From assembly GCF_000745975.1 (NCBI RefSeq), contig NZ_JQKJ01000003.1, forward strand, positions 180,567 through 244,566: 64,000 bases of DNA, in the 5' to 3' direction. A program made the translations under genes and the position numbers. A model generated the notes under the pieces. The model made no database searches. It worked only from the letters and a program-made list of their open reading frames with translations, and was not told where the DNA came from. Shown here in pieces: positions 36,301 through 43,092 of the stretch. Position 1 is the stretch's first letter. Each line of letters opens with the position of its first letter. The DNA is from Desulfobacter vibrioformis DSM 8776 (GTDB lineage: Bacteria; Desulfobacterota; Desulfobacteria; Desulfobacterales; Desulfobacteraceae).

Positions 36301-39011
36301 CCTTTGGCAAGATTACAAAAGCATATGGCCTGTCTGTTCCCGAGGATATCAATCTGTCTGAATTGAACACCATCAGGAAAATCAGTGAATATATTCAGAC
36401 AAACCTGCCCGGGGACAGCGGCACCACCAAGGCCAAGACCACGCCGGTGCCTGCCACTCCTGATTCCCAGGCACCTGAAACAGGCCAGCCAGGTCAATCC
36501 GGAATTCAGCGCTATACCTTTGGATTGCGCCAACTGCCCGGTTCTGTACCCGGCGACCTTGGGTTTGAGGGGCAAACCTATTTGATCACCATGGACAAAC
36601 AGGGGTTTGGCCGGACTGTGGCAGACCTGATCAAAGAAAATAAAGGGCATGCCATCTGTGTGGGCAACAGTGAACACGATGATTACACCGTTGATTTAAA
36701 CACGCTTGAACGTGCCGAAGAGATCATCCCGCAAATAAAGGCGGACCATGACGGCATTTCCGGGATCTTTTTTCTTCACCCCCTGGATTTTGCCATGGCG
36801 CCGGGTGCAACCCTGAACCAAGAGAACGCTGCGGTCAAATTTTTGTTCCTGCTGTGCAAGGCATTTGGCAGCCACCTGGGTCAGTCCTGCCGCCGTCTGG
36901 CTGCCGTATCGGTTCAGTCTGCCCTGGCCCGTTTCAGGGAACCTGCACCGGATCAGCTCTACCCTGTTTTCAGCGGCATTTCAGGCCTGCTGAAAACCGT
37001 TGCCAAGGAGTACCCGGGAACAGGGGTAAAACTTGTGGAGTTTATGGACAAAACCGAACTTGCAGATATGGCCCGGGCTGCATCTTTGTTCATGAATGAA
37101 GTTTTCGGTGACAGCACCCGTCTGGAGGTGGGCCTTGAAAAGGGCAAAAGATTCGGTATCCGGGCCAATACCGGCAGCCCAGCCACACCACAGACCCGGG
37201 ACAAAGACTTCTCGGTCATAAAAGACAATGACACCTTGCTGGTCACAGGCGGTGCTGCGGGCATCACCTATGAACTGCTCAAGTCGGTTACAACGGCCGG
37301 CATGACCCTGGTTATTTTAGGGCGCAGCCGGGTGGAAGATGAACTGGAAATCCCGGGGACCGATGCCACCGTAGATAAAATGAATGACACACAAATCATG
37401 GCTGCACTCAAGTCCATACATCCCACAGCCAAACCCGTGGAGCTGAAAAACAGAACAGCCGGACTGCGGCGGATTCTTACGGCCCGGGAAAATCTGGCCC
37501 GGCTGCGGGCCCAGGCAAAGGCCGTGGATTATCATGCCGTGGATGTCACCGACCCCGGCGCCGTTCAAAAGGCGGTCAGTCAATACGACCGCATTGACGG
37601 GGTGATTCATGCTGCGGGTGTGGACAAAAGCATTATGATTGAAAAAAAATCCATGGATGATTTTAATCTGGTGTTTGACACCAAGGTCAAGGGGGTGGCC
37701 AATGTGCTGGCAGCCATTGAAAACAAAAACTGCCGGTATATTATCGGATTTTCATCCATCACGGCCAGGTTCGGCAACGAGGCCCAGTCAGACTACACCG
37801 CCGGAAACGACATGATGGGGGCCATGATACAGGCAAATGCCCTGAAAACAAAGTATTTGACCTTTAAAATTTTTGACTGGACCGCCTGGGCGGAAATCGG
37901 GATGGCGGCCCAGGGCACCATTGAAGCCGTGCTAAAGGAAAAAGGCATTGCCTTTCTGCCGGTGGCCCAAGGGATCCGCTTTTTCCAGGAAGAGATGCAC
38001 AATCCGGACAGCGTTGAAATTTTGATTGGGGCCCCCCCTGAAAAAAATCCAGCCGCATTTGACCCGGACGGTCTGCTTGCCATAGGTCCGTTCCTGGACA
38101 CCGTAGAGCAGGATGCCGCCCGGGGCAGGCTGAAATTCAAACGCCTGCTGGAAGCAGACAGGGATCTTTTTCTCTTCGACCATGCCAGAAAAGGCGTGCC
38201 TCTGTTTTTAGGGGCAACCGGTCTGGAAACCATGGCTGAAGCGGCCCTGGAATGCAGCGGTGGCCAAGGACACATCCTTGAAGCCAGTGATTTTAAAATC
38301 CCTTATGGCATTAAATTATTAAAAAACCGTCCCAAGAACATTGAAATTTTTGCTGAAAAAACCGCGGACGGATTGATAACAACCCAAATCCAATCTGTTT
38401 TCACCCCCCCGGGAGGCAACGCCCCTGCCCAGAAAACCCTGCATTACCAGGGCAAATTTAAAATCGGTACAGATTTGCCTGCCCTGGATGAAATAGCCCC
38501 CCCTGCCCTGTCAGAATTTAAGGTCGATGCCGGCTGGCAGGAACAGATCTACCACCCGGACCGCCTGTTCATGGACGGGCTGTTCCGCTCCGTAGATCAG
38601 CTGGTTTCCCTGGATCAGGAGAGCCTGGTGACAGTGGTTCAATGGCGGCCCGGACGTGAATTCTTTAAAGGCCAGACCCATCCTGAATTTGTTACGCCTG
38701 TGGTGATCATGGATGCCATGTTCCAAACCGGCGGCATACTGGAATTTTTCACCAGTGCAGACGTGGTGCTTCCCTATGCCATCAGCAAGGTATCATTTGC
38801 AGGAACGGTTCTGCCGGATACGCCCTATTTCTGCGTAACCCGGCGTCTGGCCCAGGGCAGTGACACCAAAACCTATCACATGCAGCTGGCAGACCTTTCG
38901 GGCCGTGTGATCATTGACATCCAGGACTTTCAAATGGTCCGGGTGGATCGCCTGGCCGAAGAAGACCGCCCCGATGCGCAGATCATAAAGAACAGCCTGC
39001 TGGCCAGTTAG
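27312..39011 (+). CDS. Giant Pfa-like lipid/polyketide synthase: NPD-NPD-KS-KS'-AT-KS-ACPx4-KR-DH
   Basis: This is a single chain of about 3899 aa. GTG 27312 is chosen because AAGGAG lies 7 nt upstream; the in-frame ATG at 27237 has no ribosome-binding site. Domains (numbered from the GTG): nitronate-monooxygenase-like barrel 1 (about 15-225, EAGGR146), barrel 2 (340-615, EAGGH474); KS1 (699-1160; C909, H1045, H1081 all present); KS-like 2 (1182-1630; C1387 kept, but F1520 and Y1554 replace both His); AT (1661-1945, GHSVGE with S1751); KS3 (2059-2567; C2310, H2458, H2498); four ACPs (2650-3035; LGIDTVKQVE with Thr at 2685, 2787, 2889, 2991); KR (TGGAAGI at 3312, Y3495); DH (H3624, D3801). PUFA synthases use the same parts in several proteins, with PfaD as enoyl reductase. 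The product is unknown; a reduced or unsaturated long-chain acid is likely. Confidence 0.9.
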   Translation: MLNRILTTRLPLLAYHPPKTYDLDFFKTIWLAGAMPVLDTEFIGTSQLSDLLGQLKNQNLRHGIRIYAEDEKIWDYFEQHPADLPECVILACHNPDSLINNRIAVNRLTVSPEILMVEIYEPGLETILKSINPHGIILKGREAGGRTSSASSFMLSQYYAQKIDVPYFVHGGVGFHTAPGFFAAGASGLVLDDQLYLAEDAPVSGPFKKVLEKMEETDTVILDGGGNTQHRVFAKPGTKIVQDLIKKISIKKAEGQDLGFIKTALEQNMASLGQENDAPMQALFYLGQDAAFARHFAKRGSRLTQMIQALFTSVGNALNAVEQFDPLTEHASLAKEHGTRFPITQGPMANISDNKEFAKAVYDNGGLPFFALGSLPLEIANGILPEKSDELPVFGAGMIGIKAFNPTLDHHLDLIKTKQTPFALFAGGIPSQINELEACGTRAYLHTPLPGVLKNAFEKGTRRFILEGNEAGGHIGSLSSTVLWELSIETLLDLPLDQRPNISVLFAGGITSAEGSHFISAMTALLAREGVKIGIQLGTAYLFTKEIIETGALTPVYQTVVREHKCTTIIGSTVGLACRTANTAFAGQIMKNEHCRLAETMTLSLRKSAFEKDNLGSLLISAKGKTPDFGRKNNGQWISYTDEEQRSNGNFMTGEGLAFFENQTTIAEIHHRLFLQKDALIARLNALEVLFSAQGEINDEIAVVGMGCVFPDAHDTDSFWHNILDKKYSICELPDSRWEKSLYYDPDPKAQDKSYTQIAGIVNDFQFDSERFGYTPAKASKLSRSQQMLLHAAYQAVENANLLTDDNRIAAKEQKRTAVIVATCLGNEMASDLHFKYFFPEVKQYLRNTPEFNALSEPEQKKIIDQLRIKMSQGSIYEPVHGVTLNMEAARIAHHLGIFGTNYVVDAACATALSAIECGIHELLSGTHDTVIAGGVNTNLTPESFVGFCKMGTLSANGSFPFDERADGFILGEGAGVLVLKRLKDAIREKDPILGVIKSIASSSDGKGKGIAAPDKEGQKLAFQRCHEKIKSEFSPGMVQFIEAHGTGTKVGDAVEMETLRQVYNQGTSIGVSSIKSQIGHLLGAAGMAGMIKTLLALNHQTLPPNGAFEKISPKIDIADSSLFVLENPRPWDAPANGPRMAAVSAYGFGGINYHTVVSEFNGADTALSRRIFADLDHDPNDDRIVFSGMGVVLPKAKNKDAFWDAMVSGQKAYQPMPSERLANACYAQEDENSGFHLPMMKNGIVDDFLLDPKTFKIPPSAMAYMDRAQLFGLDAAGQALEQAGLLNNLAAGNRIGVILGTISGTRNVESIIRTRIPLLQRMIRSVKEMDENTLSAIADHVGALLCKRYPAMTGDSIPGMLSNIVSARISKHYNTQGTNFVVDASCASATMALDMAVKNLRSGDLDAVVTGGVDTNLYPGVLLAFKRLGILAQTEPSLFDNDANGYVMGEGAACLVVTTYKYAKQNNMPVLGELKCLNLAASAPEHLLSPSENKYESVISNDTGTFKTRKTDLAYLDVFGVSNPFLDLVEKQAIEKSLSHPVAYGNIKTEFGYFKAANPAVVMTRLLMMSGKGVLLPTHGFRPQSTLIEEESLLHPVKEITPLADGALLGADVNGIGGNHAHIIIGRVPRFLQAQNAYASVELPAITPGAWPNQVRTAAVTALLSGQGAQSAGMLNALYQAVPEIKALMDQGEKIFLERRGASLLDIMTTGGAPLNQTENTQPAIFLSTAAIYHALSLKGFEPDFYIGHSVGEYSALYCAGLIDFATAMNLVISRADFMGRASKENPGGIMVVFDGEKGAQAMISDSGVKDIWLVNKNSEKQTAIAGTTQGIDLFCAHLKDKDILHKKLALSAAFHTPLLEPAAGNMAKTLESVKFNLKNAHKIISNLTARPYPADEQMIRVHLARQIVSPVEFVESVKGVHAMGCKRFIEIGPGRLLCNLLKNISIETAESMPTADAKKGELECFTLASDRFITPEAKNTAQASEPAPRELMTIEPQNVKNKSLQKTDAPIEPMNNDMDFNTFIKQNETLVQAALQREYRAFQQKKALADVENLGLYTGFVCIAGAAVGLPGKGNQVFNEKNFDRILAGHNFIEPLTQEEKNKIVDMNITRVFKEPNGNARFLEIVRTSDVIQLAGKLGYFDLSTEYGISRKFDLVDELAMAAGLEALKDAHIPLVNGYKKTSTGSSIPDGLVLPEEMQDTTGVIMTGIFPGFETLLHHLNAYYYNKFYVKPYDELENIYYHLMEHLTDRDMKDVITDWFFRIRERRKVYGQYKFERNILFDIVSLGGAHFAQLIRAKGPNIHLTGACASTTQAIGVAGDWIRTGRCDRVIVIGGEAATSEAQMPWVGSGFLAMGAATSKEVVSDAAKPFDEDRNGTILGSGAVGLVVERQDTLNHRGLNGQARILGSHIGNSAFHPSRIDVNHLAGELNKFVGRVEKQNAISRTDMAGQLVFMSHETFTPARGGSASAEVNALKSAFPNDYKKIAITNTKGYTGHTLGAGIEDAILVKGLQKKTFPPVANLDHVPAEFSDLNFTKSGHGDYRFGLHFSAGFGSHYAFLIMDRVQEAGVENNPAYQAWLARITGSADPKLAIINKTLCVFPGDQRTGPMIQESVKDKGSETAGHEEPKQPVPVRAEQPGKVAGDAAATDVLSQITGLIANQTGYTHDMLEPDLDLEADLGIDTVKQVETFGKITKSFGLTVPEDISLSELNTIRKIASYIGSRISTDQTPEPPASGTIARTPDSGADSGPDITAEITSLIAEQTGYTRDMLEPDLDLEADLGIDTVKQVETFGKITKSFGLTVPEDISLSELNTIRKIAQYISSRIPTDQTPEPPASGTIARTPDSDSGSGPDITAEITSMIAEQTGYTRDMLEPDLDLEADLGIDTVKQVETFGKITKSFGLTVPEDISLSELNTIRKIAQYISSRIQTDQTPEPPASGTIAQTPDSGSGSGPDITGEITSMIAEQTGYTRDMLEPDLDLEADLGIDTVKQVETFGKITKAYGLSVPEDINLSELNTIRKISEYIQTNLPGDSGTTKAKTTPVPATPDSQAPETGQPGQSGIQRYTFGLRQLPGSVPGDLGFEGQTYLITMDKQGFGRTVADLIKENKGHAICVGNSEHDDYTVDLNTLERAEEIIPQIKADHDGISGIFFLHPLDFAMAPGATLNQENAAVKFLFLLCKAFGSHLGQSCRRLAAVSVQSALARFREPAPDQLYPVFSGISGLLKTVAKEYPGTGVKLVEFMDKTELADMARAASLFMNEVFGDSTRLEVGLEKGKRFGIRANTGSPATPQTRDKDFSVIKDNDTLLVTGGAAGITYELLKSVTTAGMTLVILGRSRVEDELEIPGTDATVDKMNDTQIMAALKSIHPTAKPVELKNRTAGLRRILTARENLARLRAQAKAVDYHAVDVTDPGAVQKAVSQYDRIDGVIHAAGVDKSIMIEKKSMDDFNLVFDTKVKGVANVLAAIENKNCRYIIGFSSITARFGNEAQSDYTAGNDMMGAMIQANALKTKYLTFKIFDWTAWAEIGMAAQGTIEAVLKEKGIAFLPVAQGIRFFQEEMHNPDSVEILIGAPPEKNPAAFDPDGLLAIGPFLDTVEQDAARGRLKFKRLLEADRDLFLFDHARKGVPLFLGATGLETMAEAALECSGGQGHILEASDFKIPYGIKLLKNRPKNIEIFAEKTADGLITTQIQSVFTPPGGNAPAQKTLHYQGKFKIGTDLPALDEIAPPALSEFKVDAGWQEQIYHPDRLFMDGLFRSVDQLVSLDQESLVTVVQWRPGREFFKGQTHPEFVTPVVIMDAMFQTGGILEFFTSADVVLPYAISKVSFAGTVLPDTPYFCVTRRLAQGSDTKTYHMQLADLSGRVIIDIQDFQMVRVDRLAEEDRPDAQIIKNSLLAS
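35270..36420 (+). repeat. Four tandem ACP units, 306-bp period
   Basis: The ACP-coding array repeats every 306 bp (102 codons), seen by aligning ATGCTGGAACCGGACCTGGA at about 35319, 35625, 35931 and 36237. The copies are almost identical at DNA level, including synonymous sites, with Pro/Ser-rich linkers between them. The fourth differs most (KAYGLSVPEDINLS). Such near-identity indicates recent duplication or continuing gene conversion. Confidence 0.9.
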
Positions 39012-39737
39012 ATGCCACGCATGGCCCTTCTGTTCCGGGAACAGGGCATTCGTTTCTGCCTTGTCCACATCCCGGAGATGCTTAAGGGATTGTTAGCGGG
39101 CAGTGTCGGGCCGGGTTACCAGACCAGGCCCGGCTGCCAATTCAGCCCGGATCAGTTTGCAAGGCCGGTACTTTCCCGGGCTGAACTCACCGGGCTCAAT
39201 CAATTGTTTGCCCTGAAAAAGCAGGTGGAACGTCTGGCCGGACGATGGGCGGTAAAACGCCTTGTCATGCAGGAAAAAGACCTGTCCCCGGATGCCATTG
39301 AGGTACATAATGACGCATCCGGGGCACCTGCCCTGGCACCGGCCTTTGATTATGCCATATCCATTACCCATTCCGGTGACTACGCCCTGGCCGCGGCCCT
39401 GCCCGGAAAAGCCAATGGCCTGGGCGTTGACATGGAGGTTTTAAGCCCTGTGGATATCCCTGCCCTTTTACACGCCGGATTTTCCCAAAAAGAACAAACC
39501 GCATACGCCGGGGCAGACCTTGAAACCATCCTGAAAATATGGACCATCAAAGAAGCCTTGCTCAAATACCGGCAAACCGGTTTAAAAACCCCCGTAAAAA
39601 AAATCGAATGGCTGGATGAAACACTGTATGAAAATCACATCCCCGTTGACGGTGTTCGCGTAAATTCATATCACCGGGACAACATCATTTTCTCGGTTGT
39701 TTCTCCAGATTTTTTTTCTACCAAATCAAGTGAATGA
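39012..39737 (+). CDS. 4'-phosphopantetheinyl transferase (Sfp type)
   Basis: This 241-aa enzyme transfers 4'-phosphopantetheine from CoA to carrier proteins. Both Mg/CoA motifs are present: GLGVDMEVL (about residue 137) and WTIKEALLKYRQTGL (about residue 178). The start ATG directly abuts the TAG of the giant synthase with no spacer, so it is translationally coupled and is surely the dedicated activating enzyme of that synthase. Its presence implies that the four ACPs are modified, which makes their Thr at the usual Ser position notable. The 3' end overlaps the convergent TauE-type pseudogene by 20 bp. Confidence 0.92.
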   Translation: MPRMALLFREQGIRFCLVHIPEMLKGLLAGSVGPGYQTRPGCQFSPDQFARPVLSRAELTGLNQLFALKKQVERLAGRWAVKRLVMQEKDLSPDAIEVHNDASGAPALAPAFDYAISITHSGDYALAAALPGKANGLGVDMEVLSPVDIPALLHAGFSQKEQTAYAGADLETILKIWTIKEALLKYRQTGLKTPVKKIEWLDETLYENHIPVDGVRVNSYHRDNIIFSVVSPDFFSTKSSE

Positions 39738-40675
39738 TAGACATAGCCAGCAAAATAATGAAGGTATGTTTTTGATGGCGCTTCAGCCATGGAATACGGA
39801 TTAAACGGGTACCGATTTGCCCCCCCATAATAACACCGCTGCAGGTTGCAAATAGCAAAGATGTCCCATGGGGCCAGGATGCGTTCCCAACCCAGACACT
39901 GATGCAGACCAGTACCAGGTAAAATAAAATAGTTACAAACATGATGAATAAACTGGTGGCCACGGCCCTGGATGTCTCCATATTGAGCTTGAGCGTCATA
40001 TGGGGGATGAGCCAATCCGTATTACCAATGCTCAAAAGGCCTGTAAAAAAAGAGGAGAGAATAACAACAGGATAGCTTTGTCTTAAATTGGGAATGGTAT
40101 AAATGGGAATGGTATCTATGGGAATCTTTTTTTCTGTTTCCGAATCCTGGGTATTAAGGGATTGAATGGTTCTCATCAGCAGATAGCCTGCAATCAGTAA
40201 AAAGATGTAGAGCAGGAATCGTTCATAGGCCGCAGGTGTAAAAAAGCCTGCTAAAAATCCCAGGGTCACGCCCAGTAAGGCCATGGGAATAAAGCGTTTA
40301 GCCTTTTCCATGTCAACCATCCCGTTAAAAAGGTAGGTCAATGAGCCTGTCCCTTTTCCGGCAATCTGGGTGAATATGGAGATGGCAACTGCGTCAGAAG
40401 GTCTGATATCTAAAAAAGTCAAGACCGGTATCCAGAGCACCCCCCCTCCCAACCCCGCGAACATGACCATGGTTCCCACGGCAATGCCCAGCAAATGGAC
40501 AACGATAAACTGGGAAAGGCTTAATGGAACACCTGTTCCCAGAAATAAACTGGGAAAGGCTTAATGGAACACCTGTTCCCAGAAATAAAAATATAAAAAA
40601 TATATAAATGACGTCAGCCAGCACCCAAAAGGCCAGATACCGGGGGCAGTTATGCAGCCAGGACAAAATTCTCAT
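39718..40675 (-). pseudogene. TauE/SafE family permease broken by a 40-bp tandem duplication
   Basis: The intact frame from about 40494 gives a 258-aa TauE/SafE protein without its first helix (GIAVGTMVMFAGLGGGVLWI ... NTDWLIPHMTLKLN). The real N-terminus (MRILSWLHNCPRYLAFWVLA, then FLFLGTGVPLSLSQFI) is encoded upstream in another frame. The two are separated by an exact 40-bp tandem duplication at 40505-40589; removing one copy joins them as LSQFIVVHLLGIAVG. Since 40 is not a multiple of 3, the gene is frameshifted. The ATG at 40675 overlaps the stop of the upstream gene (TAATG). A shortened protein might still be made from an internal start. Confidence 0.85.
40505..40589. repeat. 40-bp perfect tandem duplication
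   Basis: The unit beginning ATAAACTGGGAAAGGCTTAA occurs at 40505 and again at 40545, followed by five further matching bases. It lies in the coding region for the first helix of the TauE-type permease and shifts its frame. The perfect identity shows that it is recent. Confidence 0.95.
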
Positions 40676-41463
40676 TATTCACGATTCTTTTTGTTTTCAC
40701 CTTCATCTATTCCCAGATATCTTCCATACTGCCGGGCAATAAAGACAAGCGTGGTTAAAAAAGCGGACAGCCGTACCAGATGCCAGACCCACCACATACC
40801 GTTCCAGGGGCTTGAAAATGGAAAAATCATAGCGGCAATTCCAAACAGATACGCCAGACAAGCGAAAAGCAGATCCCGCGGGTCTCCTTGTTGCCGGTAC
40901 ACCTGATAAAACTTGAATACTGAGGCAATAAACAAAAGGCTTGCCGTTATATTGATCAGGACTGCTGCCATGGTAAATCTACCGTCAAACAATGGCATAA
41001 TTTGAGGCACATCGCCTGGAAACAGCAGGGCCCTCAATCCGATTGAAACCGACAGGATGATAAATCCAAAGTATATGAACCGCAGTTCATTAAGGCTTCC
41101 AAACCGTCGTCCTTTGCTGAACCAGACCGAAGCAAAAAAGAAACCGCCTGATAAACTGGCCCCGCTGTGAAGAAAAATAAAAGCGTCTCCAAGCTGGCTT
41201 ATCGCATGGGCGGTATCAAGCACGCCCATGCTGGCAAATCCTGTCGCCAGCATGACTGAACTGGCATCCAGCTTTTCCCGGGACTGGATGAACAGTATTA
41301 TGGAAATCAGGCAGGACGTCATACCGCCAAGCGTTTCTATTGTCGAATGCAACTGAATATGCTGCCACTGCCAGGCATATAGCCTGTCAAATAATCCTAA
41401 CAGCGCGGCACCGAAAGACAGGGCCGTAATCAAGAGTATTTTTGCAGGTGTAATCGAAAACAT
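40675..41463 (-). CDS. MASE-like seven- to eight-helix membrane protein
   Basis: This 262-aa protein is almost wholly membrane-embedded with about eight hydrophobic helices. The pattern SCLISIILFIQSREKLD ... ATGFASMGVLDTAHAISQLG ... FIFLHSGASLSGGFFF resembles the MASE3-type sensory membrane domain, in which the MGVLDTxHA segment is typical. No kinase, cyclase or other output domain follows, so it is a stand-alone membrane sensor or a component of unknown job. It is the first gene of a two-gene unit with the broken permease. The start at 41463 follows AAGGAACC. Confidence 0.6.
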   Translation of the reverse strand: MFSITPAKILLITALSFGAALLGLFDRLYAWQWQHIQLHSTIETLGGMTSCLISIILFIQSREKLDASSVMLATGFASMGVLDTAHAISQLGDAFIFLHSGASLSGGFFFASVWFSKGRRFGSLNELRFIYFGFIILSVSIGLRALLFPGDVPQIMPLFDGRFTMAAVLINITASLLFIASVFKFYQVYRQQGDPRDLLFACLAYLFGIAAMIFPFSSPWNGMWWVWHLVRLSAFLTTLVFIARQYGRYLGIDEGENKKNRE

Positions 41464-41490
41464 CGGGTTAAGGTTCCTTTATATGAAAAA

Positions 41491-41560
41491 GTTTAACCAC
41501 GGAAATCACTGAAGACACTGAAGATAGAATTCTGTGATTTCCGTGTGTTCTGTGGTTAAA
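41491..41560. repeat. Palindromic nonamer repeat, related to the CAATG family arms
   Basis: The left arm AACCACGGAAATCACTGAAG and the right arm (ending TGTTCTGTGGTTAAA) are built from 9-nt units like those of the element at 41600, but with CACGGAA/CACTGAA/CACAGAA cores. The unit CACGGAAAT occupies place 1 on the left and place 2 in the complement of the right. It has no CAATG termini. It lies 110 bp from a full CAATG element. Confidence 0.6.
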
Positions 41561-41599
41561 ATGTGTTTCATCCTTTGTTGTGTCCGTCAGGTCATGGCC

Positions 41600-41738
41600 C
41601 AATGTCATAAAGTCAAGAAACTTTTCAAATTAAAACCACGAAGTTCACGAAGAACACGAAGTTTAGTTTTCTAATATCTTCGTGAACTTCGTGTTCTTCG
41701 TGGTAAAATAAAATCTCAATGTTAAGTTTATGGCATTG
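41600..41738. mobile_element. CAATG palindromic element, copy 2
   Basis: This 139-bp copy has the same termini and the same CACGAAG arms with the TT,AA / AA,TT spacer order as copy 1. Differences are single bases (GTCAAG for GTTAAG; one C lost near the right end). The flanks GGTCATGGCC and GGTATAATTT do not form a convincing duplication, so the insertion is older or one side was rearranged. It lies between two divergent genes. Confidence 0.85.
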
Positions 41739-41878
41739 GGTATAATTTTACACAGCATTGAAAGTAAAGAATAAACAAAATATTACCTAAATGCAATCTC
41801 AACAGAAGGCAATTCCTGCGGCTGGCTGGGTTGGCCGCGATGATTAATTGGGCGCAGCCCGTTTGGGGAGGTTATTCC

Positions 41879-42946
41879 ATGAAAAGAAGTGTAAAGATGC
41901 CATTGATTGAGTTGGCAGGTACGCCAGCCGAGGTGGGCCGAGGCTGGGGCAAGGCCATGGCCGAAAATATGCACCACGGCCTGAACCGGATACTGGCCGT
42001 AGTCCACGAAGTACACAAGACATCTCGTACGGAGGCTCTGTCATTTGCAATGAAGCTATGGCCAGCGGCTAGGCAGTTCGATCCTGAATTGGAGCCCTTC
42101 GTCAGCGGCCAGGCACAAGGCGCCGGAATGAGTCTGGAAGAGGCATGGGCCACACGATGCGGCCTGGAGCTGCTTTTTGTGAACACCAATCTGGCTGCCA
42201 TGTGCACCACCCTGGCCGGTACCGGACCGGCAACACCGGACGGTCAATCCATCATGGGCCAGAACATTGACTGGTTCACGGGCACGCCTGTCTCCCTTTT
42301 ACATATCAAGCGCAGTGACGGCCTGCGCCAATTGGTACTGCCTTTGCTGGGCATAGGTGAATACACCCTTAATTCCGCCGGCCTGGCCTGCTGCCTCAAT
42401 GGCGTTGCAGCCATGCAGCCGGACCTGAAGCCCCAAATTCCCATGGCAGCCTATCTGCCGCGCGCCATGCGCCAGACCGACATCACCAAGGCCCGCCGCC
42501 TGCTGGAACAGGCCTGCCGGGGCATGGTCGCCGTCACCTTGGCAGATGCACAAGCCAGCCTGTTATGCGTTGAGAGTACCCTGGACGAGTACGAGGTCCT
42601 CCAGCCCCGTGACGGCTTCCTCGCCCACGCCAATAACTACCGGACATCTCGCTTTCAGGCCGTGGACGGATGGCAGATGATATTTCCCGACAGCCAGGCC
42701 CGAACCACGCGCATGGATGAGTTGGCCGCAGGACTGGCCGGACGACTTACCCCCGAAACGCTTGGCCAGGCACTGACGGACCACCAGGGGCACCCCAACG
42801 CCATCTGCCGTCACCCGGACCCAGCCGTGCCGCCGGGATTGCAAGCTGAGTCGCTGGGGTCGTTTATCATGCTGCCTGCCCAGGGGACTATGCTGGTAGC
42901 GGCAGGCAATCCATGCACACACGAATATGTGCGCTATGATGTTTGA
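41879..42946 (+). CDS. C45-family autoproteolytic acyltransferase/hydrolase
   Basis: This 355-aa protein is of the acyl-CoA:6-aminopenicillanate acyltransferase (peptidase C45) type of Ntn hydrolase. It begins with LIELAGTPAEVGRGWGKAMA, has ARQFDPELEPFVSGQAQGAG and EEAWATRCGLELL, and the self-cleavage site is before C109 in AAMCTTLAG, with GQNIDW just after. After cleavage that Cys would be the N-terminal nucleophile. The ATG at 41879 is preferred because GGGAGG precedes it; an upstream in-frame ATG at 41831 lacks one. Real substrates of bacterial C45 proteins are mostly unknown; amide-linked acyl groups are likely. It is GC-richer than its flanks. Confidence 0.85.
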   Translation: MKRSVKMPLIELAGTPAEVGRGWGKAMAENMHHGLNRILAVVHEVHKTSRTEALSFAMKLWPAARQFDPELEPFVSGQAQGAGMSLEEAWATRCGLELLFVNTNLAAMCTTLAGTGPATPDGQSIMGQNIDWFTGTPVSLLHIKRSDGLRQLVLPLLGIGEYTLNSAGLACCLNGVAAMQPDLKPQIPMAAYLPRAMRQTDITKARRLLEQACRGMVAVTLADAQASLLCVESTLDEYEVLQPRDGFLAHANNYRTSRFQAVDGWQMIFPDSQARTTRMDELAAGLAGRLTPETLGQALTDHQGHPNAICRHPDPAVPPGLQAESLGSFIMLPAQGTMLVAAGNPCTHEYVRYDV

Positions 42947-43092
42947 AACCGCACAAAAATTTGAGGGAGAATAATGAAAATTAGGAAGTAGCCTGGGGCC
43001 CCATGTTTGAGTTTGCAAAGAACGGTGAAATGAAATTCAAAGAAAACACATAACGCTGAAGGTGAGCTTGGGGATGGGTCCGAAGGACTTTA

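Noticed and set aside
36270..36677. Antisense ORFs inside the giant synthase gene
   Set aside because: They are shadows of a GC-rich coding strand and change abruptly at ACP repeat borders; no start signals.
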